Positions 42,608 to 50,383 of a DNA stretch of 64,000 bases are shown here, piece after piece. Position numbers and translations under genes: made by a program. Within the stretch, counting starts at the first letter, position 1; the number at the start of each line of letters is the position of its first letter. The DNA lies in NCBI GenBank assembly GCA_900316835.1, contig ONEL01000005.1, positions 1 to 64,000 of the forward strand, given 5' to 3'. Under the pieces are notes generated by a model. The model was given only the letters and a program-made list of their open reading frames with translations. It was not told the origin of the DNA and made no database searches. This DNA is from an uncultured Prevotellaceae bacterium (lineage in GTDB: Bacteria > Bacteroidota > Bacteroidia > Bacteroidales > Muribaculaceae).

Positions 42608-45397
42608 CTATTGCAATATCTGTTTACGGAAGTCGGTGGGAGTGAGCTTGGTGTATTGCTTGAATATCTTAGAGAAGTAGCTGCTCGATTCAAAGCCGCA
42701 TCGCTCGGCTATCTCAGTCACGGGGTCTTGCGAGGTGATTAACATATCTTTAGCCACTGTAATTCTCACATCACGGATCAGGCTAGTGGTGTCGGAGTTT
42801 ATGATACTCTTAATCTTGCGGTTAAGTTGTCGCTGACTCAAGTTCATCTTGTCGGCAATAAACAGGGAGCTCATGTCGCTATTGTCGATGTTGTCGTGGA
42901 TAATTGACTTCACCTTGTCGATAAAGGCACGGTTGCGCTGCTCAACTATTGTTGCGGTGTTAAGTGCCGGTGTGGCAGGGGCTTCTTGCCTGGAAGGCGA
43001 GCCTGCCTGGTCAAATCCCGTGAGCTTGAACTTCATGCGCAACATCTTGCGGCTGAGTAATAAGTTCTCGGCTAGTGCAAGCAACTCGTCATTGTTGAAA
43101 GGCTTAACCAGGAAGGCGTCGGCACCCGCGGCTAGAGCGTCAAGCCGGTCTCTGCCGGTGTCGCGGGCGGTGACAATAACGATGGGAACATGGTTGATGA
43201 GTTCATCGCTACGTATCATTTTGCATAGCTCATATCCGTTAATCTCGGGCATCATTACGTCGGTGATGATGATGTCGGGGACGATTTCGCGAGCTTTGCT
43301 CAACCCGGCGTGACCGTCGTAGGCATGAACCACATTGTACTGCTCTTCCATCACGTGCTCAATAAACAATGCTACATCGGCATTATCCTCAACAATGAGG
43401 GCAATGGGCTTGTTGCTGTTGTCGTCATAGCACTTGCCCACATCCATAGCATTGCTACTGGTGTGGGTGGTGTGGTTAGTATCGTCAAGCGACTTGGTGA
43501 TGACCTTGGGTATCCACTTGGGGTAGTCAACATTGTTTTGCTTGGCGGGCATCATGATGGTGAAGGTGGTGCCATGGTCTTCCTCACTTTCCACCTTGAT
43601 GCTGCCATTCATGGTCTCGGTCATGAGTTTTACGATCGACAGCCCTATGCCGGTTCCTAAGTCGGCCTTCTCGCTGTCGCCCTGATAGAAAAGGTCAAAG
43701 ATGTGTGGCAGGTCCTTGGATTTAATGCCACATCCGTTATCGCTTATTTTAATCGTAACAACATTGCGGCTACTACTCATGGCAATGTCTACCTGCCCAC
43801 CATTGGGGGTGAACTTGAGAGAGTTGCCTATCAAGTTAGTGACGATGCTGTGGCAATACTCTGGCACAAAATCAATGTTGAAATCACTGTTGTCAAAGGT
43901 GGTTGTAATGGTGATATTGCGATTCTCGGCAAGCACTCTCATGTTCTCAACTATCATGTTCACCATGGTGGAAATATCACCATTTTGCCATTGCAGTGAG
44001 CCCACCGAGGTACGCACTTTCGACATGTGGAGTAACTGGTTAACCAGGTCGAGCAAGTGATTACCTTGATTGATAATCGCATTGTAGCGTGGCTGGTTGG
44101 ATGGTGTCTTGTCGGCAATGCGCAGCGACTCGGCTTCACCCAGTATGACAGTGAGGGGAGTGCGGAACTCGTGAGTGACATTAGTGAAAAACAGGTCTTT
44201 CATTTGTTCGGCATTCTTCTCGGCACGCTGGGCCTTTGAGCGTAACCAGTTAATTAAGAATAATGCTACGCATCCCACAAGCAAGAGCAGCACGGCAATG
44301 CTGGTGGCGATGATAATGAGGCGCTGGGTGGTGAGGGAGTGTTGTTGCTCCTCGATGGTGAGTTGTTTTTGTTTCGACTCAAATTCCATGGCATATTGAG
44401 CACTGAGCTTGCTGGAGGCGTCGTTGAAGATGCTGTCCTTGAGGTCGTTGCTCTGTCGCATCAATTCAAGTGCTTGCCGTGGATCACTGTCACGTAGCAC
44501 ACCTGCCATGAGCACATAGTCTTGCTGCAGCACACGCTTGGCATTACATTCCTTAGCCAACTGTGCGCTTTGTTCAAGGCATTTTATTGCCTCGGCGGTG
44601 TTGCCTTGCTTGTCATGCAATGAGCCCAAGTTCTTGTAGGTTAGCATCTGCGAGTACTTGTCGCCAGTGATTTTCAGGAAATTAAGTGAGCGATTATAGC
44701 ATTCAAGTGCTTTGGAAGGATTGTTCATGGCGTTATAGGTGTCGCCCATCACTGCCAGGCGTCGTGCCATGTGAACAGTGTCGGCGGCTACCGAGTCTAT
44801 CTCAAATGCTTTGTTGATATAGGTCAATGCGGTGTCGCTCTTGTTTAGCTTTAGATACACCTCGGCGGCTATGCCATATCTGATGGCGAGGGATGTGGGG
44901 CGCGCGGGAGTTATCTCATTTTCTATGCTGATAGCTTTCACTATAAATGCTTTAGCCTCTTCGGGGCGCTCGCAACCCACGAAGATGCCGGCTAGGTTGT
45001 TATAGGACGAGCTCAGGCGCTCTTTGTCGTTGAGCTTTTCGTCAATTCGCAATCCGGCAAATCCGTTGCTGAGGGCGGAGTCGGTCATGCTGATGCGATG
45101 ATAACATGCCGAGAGATGAGAGAAAACATCGCTCATGCCCGCCGAGTCGTGGCTTGCGCTATAAATGGGCAAAACTCTACGGCTCAGTTCTATCGACTTG
45201 GAGAAATCAGCATTGTCATAGCACTGGTAGGCTTCTTCCATAACGCTATCGGCTCTCAGCAACTTGTGAGTCCGCTGACTGTTGTCTTTTGTTTTACCGC
45301 ATGATAATGTGATGCACGACAATAATGCACTGGCTACAAGAGCGACAATGGCACATCTTTTCCTTGTTGTTATGACGCTTGTTTTGATTAGTTCCAT
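42608..45397 (-). CDS. Hybrid two-component system protein with TPR sensor, histidine kinase, receiver and AraC output
   Basis: This 929-residue single-chain signalling protein has an N-terminal signal anchor with a Cys (LSCITLSC, near residue 33). About seven periplasmic TPRs follow (residues 45-340), then one membrane helix (about 350-375). The HisKA box is HEFRTPL with phospho-acceptor His409, followed by an ATPase domain (ISDNGCGI, GTGIGLSIV). The receiver carries Asp713 in ITDVMMPEINGYE, and an AraC HTH ends the protein (DKMNLSQRQLNRKIKS). Most Bacteroidota hybrid regulators sense glycans with a beta-propeller, so a TPR sensor is a minority type. It starts 5 nt after the lipoprotein glycosidase-like gene and is probably co-transcribed. 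All phosphotransfer residues are intact. Confidence 0.93.
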   Translation of the reverse strand: MELIKTSVITTRKRCAIVALVASALLSCITLSCGKTKDNSQRTHKLLRADSVMEEAYQCYDNADFSKSIELSRRVLPIYSASHDSAGMSDVFSHLSACYHRISMTDSALSNGFAGLRIDEKLNDKERLSSSYNNLAGIFVGCERPEEAKAFIVKAISIENEITPARPTSLAIRYGIAAEVYLKLNKSDTALTYINKAFEIDSVAADTVHMARRLAVMGDTYNAMNNPSKALECYNRSLNFLKITGDKYSQMLTYKNLGSLHDKQGNTAEAIKCLEQSAQLAKECNAKRVLQQDYVLMAGVLRDSDPRQALELMRQSNDLKDSIFNDASSKLSAQYAMEFESKQKQLTIEEQQHSLTTQRLIIIATSIAVLLLLVGCVALFLINWLRSKAQRAEKNAEQMKDLFFTNVTHEFRTPLTVILGEAESLRIADKTPSNQPRYNAIINQGNHLLDLVNQLLHMSKVRTSVGSLQWQNGDISTMVNMIVENMRVLAENRNITITTTFDNSDFNIDFVPEYCHSIVTNLIGNSLKFTPNGGQVDIAMSSSRNVVTIKISDNGCGIKSKDLPHIFDLFYQGDSEKADLGTGIGLSIVKLMTETMNGSIKVESEEDHGTTFTIMMPAKQNNVDYPKWIPKVITKSLDDTNHTTHTSSNAMDVGKCYDDNSNKPIALIVEDNADVALFIEHVMEEQYNVVHAYDGHAGLSKAREIVPDIIITDVMMPEINGYELCKMIRSDELINHVPIVIVTARDTGRDRLDALAAGADAFLVKPFNNDELLALAENLLLSRKMLRMKFKLTGFDQAGSPSRQEAPATPALNTATIVEQRNRAFIDKVKSIIHDNIDNSDMSSLFIADKMNLSQRQLNRKIKSIINSDTTSLIRDVRITVAKDMLITSQDPVTEIAERCGFESSSYFSKIFKQYTKLTPTDFRKQILQ

Positions 45398-45402
45398 TCT
45401 AA

Positions 45403-48051
45403 TTACACTTTTATAAGGCGCACATGGCTTAGTTGCACTTTAGTATTTATGGTGGTGACAGGAATAATATTCAACACGCGCATGCTAATGGTGTTCTCGC
45501 CCTGGAGTAGCTGAACTCTCAAACGACTACTGTAGCCTAGGTTGAGCCATTGCCCGGTTCCTAGGCCTGGGGTCACCACAACACCCTGGTTGTGACCATT
45601 AGCCTTGACCTGTAGCATGTCGCATGGAGCGAGAAGCGACTGTGGAACGTTGCCGTTAGTGTAAGCGATATCTAGAATATAATCGCCCGCGACATCGGCA
45701 TGAACTGTGGTGCTCGCCCACGTGGTGCCGGCACTTAGCTCAATAAAGGAGTGCTTGTAGGTCGCTGGAGTGGGGAGCGACGACACAAGCAGGGGATTGC
45801 TGTCGCTGAGCGGGTAGCAACGTGCGGTGGTGTTAATGCTATGTGGCTCGGCTATGAATCCATGACCCTGGCGATTGATGGCTACAAGGCTATAAATGCG
45901 GTAGCTCACTGTGTCGCGGGTTCCTAGCACAGTGTCGCGCATGGAGTAGGTGGATTCTCCATTGATGAGGATTTTGTAACCCAGGTTGGCGTCGTAGTTA
46001 TAGTTTGTGCCATAAAAACCATCCCACAGCCATTGAGGGGTGGGAGGCAGGCTCCGCATTTTCTGTGTCAGTGTCACCTTGCCCGAGCCCGTGTTCTCGC
46101 CGTTCATGGTTATCACTATTTTGTGAGAGCCTTGCAACTGTGCGCTCACAAAGTTGTTATCGATTCTCTTTCCGTCAAGGGTGATTTCCTTTAGCTCATC
46201 GCCAGTGCCCTTGATGGTGATGTTGAGCACGGCATTGCGATATTTCACTCCGGTCAGTGTCTTGGTGCCACTAAAGCACACTGGAACTTTGGGTTGGAAC
46301 TCAATGCCATTGGGCAAGAAGTTCATGCCGGCAATCACACGCAGGATCATCGCAATATTGCCAGCGGCATTGCTACGGGCATGACACCTGAAGAGTGGGG
46401 CGCCACTCGAGGCAATGCTCGAATTGGCACATGAGGCAAAAAGTAGTTGTTGCCTGAGCATCGCGCCCATGCCACGGCGGAGCACTCTCATGTTTCCTGT
46501 CTTGGCCGCGGCAAGATTCCACAAGGCTTGCACCATGGGCACCACGGCATTGTTGAGTTCGGCGCTCACTTGTGGCAGGTTGGGGTAGAGCAGGGGCACG
46601 CCATAGTTTGTGATGGGTGTCTCGTTAATTAATGTCTCGGCGCGGTCATCGTCGGCGATGTCCCACAAGATGCTCATCGCCTGAGCCATGTTGTCGACAC
46701 AGGGCGATTGCATGTGGAGCATTCCGCCATAGAGATATTGTGTGTAGTAGCCGCGATTTTCGTTCCACAAGCGGTGGTTGATAGCGTCTTTCAGGCGGTC
46801 GGCGCGAGCCGCATATTGCGATGAAGGCATCTCAAACTCGTCGGCCATATTTTCCATGAGTCGCAAGGTGTGCTCCATTATCACGTTGGCGGCTAGGGGC
46901 ATCGTCTCCCATGCGTCGCGAGTGCTCATCCACGGCGGATAGTATTGTAGCATCGAGGTTGGATAATAGGGGCACATGGCATGGTAGAGACCGGTCTGTG
47001 AATCAAGTAGATAGCTCTCGACGCTTGCTGTGCTGTGGGTTGTGACCTTGAAGGCGTAAGCTAGCCATTGCTTGTCGCCTGTGGCACAATACACATGCCA
47101 TGCCGCTGTGGTCCATATCAAGTTGTTGACGAGTGCGGTGTAAGGTTGCTGGTTACTGCTGGAGCTGATAATGCTATCATTGACCATCTCTCGCAACAAG
47201 TCCATCGAGAGCTGGGGTTGGAGGTAAGCATAGCTCAGAGCAATGTTATAGCATTCTTGAGCGGCCATGAAGTGAAGTGGTTGTGTCACTGGCTTCTCAA
47301 GTTCGTTGACCGACATGTTATAGAGTGCGTTCATGCACGTTTGCCCCGATGCGTAGAGCGGTGCATTGCTGCTGGGAGCGTCAATTTTCCATTCACGCGA
47401 CACCGACACCTCAGGCACTTCGAGCGGAATATCCACTCTGTACACGCCATTAGTGCCATCGCCCTTGTTTACTTTTAGCTCAGGATGATTCCAGCACTGC
47501 GAGGCGTCAATGTTGAGTGGGGCAACATCGGCAGTGAGCCACACGCCCTGGAAGTCTTGAGAATAGATAGTGTCGCGGGTTGCTGTCACAAAGATGCCTT
47601 CGCTCTCTAGAGCACTCTCAATCTCACTGAGGTCAATATTTAATTTTAGCGAGCGGGGGCGAGCAATGTTGTGAGTGGCTAAGCGTTGCAACGTGTCATG
47701 CTCACAAGCTTTTATCACGGTGGTGTCGCTCAGCTTTTCAAGGTCAATGTAGTGATAGCGAGAAGGCAATAACTCATTGTCGCGACTGTTGAGCGCAAGT
47801 CGCACCTTGATAACGTTGGGGATAGAGTCGAATGTTGTGCTGGGGTAGTTGCTGCTGATGTGAGTGTCGCTCAGTGCACGAGCGCACCACTGTCCTTCCA
47901 CCACACTGTCGGCAGTGACAGTGTAGTTTTCGTTCTCCACTATCACATCACTGCGCATGGTGCTCTGCTGGCCACACGCAACAAGCATCACGAGCAAGCC
48001 CAGGGCCAGCCCAGCAATGTTAAAATGCTGTATTTTCTTTATAAAGCGCAT
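45403..48051 (-). CDS. Lipoprotein, (alpha/alpha)6-barrel glycosidase-like
   Basis: The ATG at 48051 (MRFIKKIQHFNIAG) is chosen over an upstream TTG because the -7 box lies 9 nt before it and it gives a good lipoprotein signal (LLVMLVAC). The 882-residue product has a beta-rich N-terminal domain and an (alpha/alpha)6 catalytic-like barrel from about 240 to 600 (MSVNELEKPVTQPLHFMAAQEC, WMSTRDAWETMPLAANVIMEH, RLWNENRGYYTQYLYGG). The rest is C-terminal beta domains, the last of which resembles a CBM35-type module. The barrel recalls glycogen-debranching/GH63-like and rhamnosidase-like enzymes, but I cannot fix the family. It should act on a glycan at the cell surface or periplasm, with the hybrid regulator in the same operon. 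Confidence 0.68.
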   Translation of the reverse strand: MRFIKKIQHFNIAGLALGLLVMLVACGQQSTMRSDVIVENENYTVTADSVVEGQWCARALSDTHISSNYPSTTFDSIPNVIKVRLALNSRDNELLPSRYHYIDLEKLSDTTVIKACEHDTLQRLATHNIARPRSLKLNIDLSEIESALESEGIFVTATRDTIYSQDFQGVWLTADVAPLNIDASQCWNHPELKVNKGDGTNGVYRVDIPLEVPEVSVSREWKIDAPSSNAPLYASGQTCMNALYNMSVNELEKPVTQPLHFMAAQECYNIALSYAYLQPQLSMDLLREMVNDSIISSSSNQQPYTALVNNLIWTTAAWHVYCATGDKQWLAYAFKVTTHSTASVESYLLDSQTGLYHAMCPYYPTSMLQYYPPWMSTRDAWETMPLAANVIMEHTLRLMENMADEFEMPSSQYAARADRLKDAINHRLWNENRGYYTQYLYGGMLHMQSPCVDNMAQAMSILWDIADDDRAETLINETPITNYGVPLLYPNLPQVSAELNNAVVPMVQALWNLAAAKTGNMRVLRRGMGAMLRQQLLFASCANSSIASSGAPLFRCHARSNAAGNIAMILRVIAGMNFLPNGIEFQPKVPVCFSGTKTLTGVKYRNAVLNITIKGTGDELKEITLDGKRIDNNFVSAQLQGSHKIVITMNGENTGSGKVTLTQKMRSLPPTPQWLWDGFYGTNYNYDANLGYKILINGESTYSMRDTVLGTRDTVSYRIYSLVAINRQGHGFIAEPHSINTTARCYPLSDSNPLLVSSLPTPATYKHSFIELSAGTTWASTTVHADVAGDYILDIAYTNGNVPQSLLAPCDMLQVKANGHNQGVVVTPGLGTGQWLNLGYSSRLRVQLLQGENTISMRVLNIIPVTTINTKVQLSHVRLIKV

Positions 48052-48060
48052 TTCAATATG

Positions 48061-48068
48061 CAAAAATA
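48061..48068 (-). promoter_or_regulatory. -7 box for the glycosidase-regulator operon
   Basis: TATTTTTG on the minus strand lies 9 nt before the chosen start codon at 48051. The -33 region is not conserved, which fits a regulated promoter. Confidence 0.5.
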
Positions 48069-48129
48069 AGGAGTTTTTTCTAATTTACACATTATTTACA
48101 ACGTTTTTCTGTTGGCTGTAAGAAAAAAA

Positions 48130-48160
48130 TTTGTAATTCCAAAAAATATTTGTACCTTTG
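48130..48160 (+). promoter_or_regulatory. Promoter of rpmE2
   Basis: TTTG (48130-48133), 19-bp spacer and TACCTTTG (48153-48160) match the consensus fully. The leader is about 67 nt and includes a partial CGGTG-CCTTACCAT-CACCG symmetry (48179-48197). Confidence 0.78.
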
Positions 48161-48232
48161 CGCGCCATTACAATTTTTCGGTGCCTTACCATCACCGGTA
48201 TTGTATAACGTTTTAAATATATATTTAAAGAA

Positions 48233-48487
48233 ATGAAACAAGGTATTCATCCTGACAACTATCGCGAAGTTGTTTTTAAGGACATGTCAAACGAAGAGAT
48301 TTTTATCACTCGCTCAACTGTTAACACTAAGGAGACAATTGAGGTTGATGGTAAGACTTATCCACTGGTAAAGCTTGAGATTACTAGTTCTTCTCACCCA
48401 TTCTTTACCGGTAAGCAGAAGCTCGTCGATACCGCCGGTCGTGTTGATAAGTTCTTGAGCCGCTACGGCAACCGCAAGAAGAAATAA
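48233..48487 (+). CDS. rpmE2: Ribosomal protein L31, type B (zinc-independent)
   Basis: The 84-residue protein matches L31 from [17 protein letters not shown] to the basic C-terminus SRYGNRKKK. It has no cysteine at all, so it is the zinc-free type B form. In many bacteria type B replaces the Cys-type L31 under zinc limitation, but in Bacteroidota it is commonly the only copy. The strong consensus promoter here suggests constitutive expression. Confidence 0.96.
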   Translation: MKQGIHPDNYREVVFKDMSNEEIFITRSTVNTKETIEVDGKTYPLVKLEITSSSHPFFTGKQKLVDTAGRVDKFLSRYGNRKKK

Positions 48488-48513
48488 TCATCTTCGTTGC
48501 AAGATTTAAGCTG

Positions 48514-48550
48514 ACCACGGCATCTCTCAAGCACGAGAGCAGCCGTGGTT
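48514..48550 (+). terminator. Hairpin after rpmE2
   Basis: ACCACGGC plus CTCTC (48514-48528) pairs with GAGAG plus GCCGTGGT (about 48535-48549), with small internal loops. The T tract after it is interrupted, so termination may be partial. Confidence 0.6.
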
Positions 48551-48694
48551 AATTGTTCTATTATTCTCAGGCAATTACTAAAATTTTTATTTTTAAGCTC
48601 CACCATGAGCGCCTTTTTATAAATAAATTAGTGTGAATTAGTGTGAATTGGTGGTTCTGTTTTGGAGCTAAACGGGTTATTTTTTCTTTATTGT

Positions 48695-48725
48695 TTTGAC
48701 ATCTAATCCCAATATCTTATTTTTG
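48695..48725 (+). promoter_or_regulatory. Promoter adjoining the diacylglycerol kinase start codon
   Basis: TTTG (48695-48698), 19-bp spacer and TATTTTTG (48718-48725) fit the consensus. The box ends 4 nt before the ATG at 48730, so the transcript should be leaderless or nearly so. Confidence 0.78.
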
Positions 48726-48729
48726 CAAC

Positions 48730-49608
48730 ATGGAACATCGCAAGAAACTCATGGCTATCATCAATCCCTTCTCGGGTAATAAAGGCAAGGACATGGTGCC
48801 GAAACTCATTGAGGAAGTGATTGACCACTCAAGATTTGACGTGGAGATAGCACTCGTCACTCGTGAACAACGCGTTAGCGACCTTGCGGCAATGGCCGTG
48901 GAAAAAAAATTCTATGGCGTGATTGCTGTGGGGGGAGACGGCACTGTCAATGGAGCCGCATCGGCAGTCAAGGACAGCGACACGGCTCTTGCTATTATCC
49001 CTTGTGGCTCGGGCAATGGGCTGGCGCGACACCTCGAGATTCCCATGAACATGCGCAAGGCGCTTGAGGTGATCAACCGTGACCACGTTGAGGTGTGCGA
49101 CTATTGCATGGTCAATGACGAGACATTTGTGTGCACATGTGGCATGGGATTTGATGCCGAGATTGCCGAGCGATACGCTCAGCGCAACAAGCGTGGTCCC
49201 ATTAACTATGTGAAAACAGCCTTTGAGGTGTACGCTCACTACAAGCCCATTCATTGCACCATCGAGATTGACGACCAGGTGATTGAAGAAGATGTGTTTG
49301 TGGTGACGTGCGCTAATGCGGCACAATATGGCAACAATGCCTTTATCGCGCCTCACGCGAGCCTGCAGGATGGATTGATCGACATCACTATAATAAAGCC
49401 CTTTAGCCCTCTTGAGAGTCCCATTGTGGGAGGAAGCCTTTTCACTAAGACCGTTGACAAAAACCGCCATGTCGACATCTATCGAGCTAGGCAAGTGAAG
49501 ATACATTCATCTCAACCCAATGTGTTTCACATCGATGGTGAGCCCATGAGCATGCTGACCGACATGACAGTTACCTGCCACCCGGCGGGAATAAAGTTCT
49601 TCGTTTAA
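48730..49608 (+). CDS. Diacylglycerol kinase-family lipid kinase
   Basis: The 292-residue protein has the DAGK catalytic motif GGDGTVNGAASAV near residue 75, the IPCGSGNGLARHLEIP loop, and the C-terminal FHIDGEPMSM segment of the YegS/DgkB fold. It phosphorylates diacylglycerol or a related lipid (or sphingoid base, since many Bacteroidota make sphingolipids; that is an inference). It is cytosolic and peripheral. Its promoter abuts the start codon, and it ends well before the convergent rlmH. Confidence 0.9.
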   Translation: MEHRKKLMAIINPFSGNKGKDMVPKLIEEVIDHSRFDVEIALVTREQRVSDLAAMAVEKKFYGVIAVGGDGTVNGAASAVKDSDTALAIIPCGSGNGLARHLEIPMNMRKALEVINRDHVEVCDYCMVNDETFVCTCGMGFDAEIAERYAQRNKRGPINYVKTAFEVYAHYKPIHCTIEIDDQVIEEDVFVVTCANAAQYGNNAFIAPHASLQDGLIDITIIKPFSPLESPIVGGSLFTKTVDKNRHVDIYRARQVKIHSSQPNVFHIDGEPMSMLTDMTVTCHPAGIKFFV

Positions 49609-49751
49609 GAGAGTGAGATCGTTGAACGTTAGAAAACTATTAACACAACGCTTGATAAAATAGTTACCCCCTCAATTGTCTTTAATAAATCCCCTCTAAT
49701 GCACAAAGCATTAGTCCTTAATTGGCTTAAAACAAGCAATCCTGCTGTTAA

Positions 49752-50225
49752 CTACTCGTGGTGATAAGGTTCTCCACGCAGGATGGTCATGGCGCGGTAG
49801 AGCTGCTCGGTGAAGATGAGGCGTATCATCTCGTGAGAGAATGTCATCTTCGAGAGCGAGATTTTCTCATTGGCTCGGGAATATACTTCCTGTGAGAAGC
49901 CATAAGGACCACCCACAACAAACACTAGCCGCCTTGGCACGGTGCTCATCTTCTTTTGTATATATTGTGAGAACTCCATCGAGGTCATCTCGCGACCATG
50001 CTCGTCAAGTAGCACAACCACATCGCTTGTGTCGAGAGCGGCGAGAATGTTACGCCCCTCGGCAGTCTTTTGCTGAGCCTCGGTCAAGTTCTTTGTGTTC
50101 TTGGCGTCGGCAATATATTGTATTTCAAATGGAACATAATGCTTGAGCCTTGAACTGTACTGCTCAATTCCCTTGCTCAAGTAGCCCCCAGCTATCTTGC
50201 CAACCACTGCTAGTGTAATCTTCAT
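49752..50225 (-). CDS. rlmH: 23S rRNA pseudouridine-1915 N3-methyltransferase
   Basis: The 157-residue SPOUT methyltransferase has the typical length and C-terminal knot: FVVGGPYGFSQEV, then LSLSKMTFSHEMIRL-like text and the invariant end RGEPYHHE. It methylates pseudouridine 1915 in helix 69 of 23S rRNA, using S-adenosylmethionine, as a homodimer. The promoter region is shared back to back with the alpha-amylase gene. Confidence 0.96.
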   Translation of the reverse strand: MKITLAVVGKIAGGYLSKGIEQYSSRLKHYVPFEIQYIADAKNTKNLTEAQQKTAEGRNILAALDTSDVVVLLDEHGREMTSMEFSQYIQKKMSTVPRRLVFVVGGPYGFSQEVYSRANEKISLSKMTFSHEMIRLIFTEQLYRAMTILRGEPYHHE

Positions 50226-50292
50226 TGTCCTGATGAGTGTTTTTTATTTAAACGCATCGGGGCTTGTGTTTATTGCTATTTTGTTACAAACG

Positions 50293-50300
50293 CAAAGCTA
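50293..50300 (-). promoter_or_regulatory. -7 box for rlmH
   Basis: TAGCTTTG on the minus strand lies 67 nt upstream of the rlmH start and nearly abuts the divergent amylase -33 element. Confidence 0.4.
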
Positions 50301-50302
50301 AA

Positions 50303-50334
50303 TTTGTGTTTTTTCAAAAATTGATTTATCTTTG
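50303..50334 (+). promoter_or_regulatory. Promoter of the alpha-amylase gene
   Basis: TTTG (50303-50306), 20-bp spacer and TATCTTTG (50327-50334) match the consensus fully. The leader is about 45 nt and A/T-rich. Confidence 0.72.
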
Positions 50335-50383
50335 TGGTCTATATAAGATTTAATACTATAACACAAAAAAATATTATAAAGAA

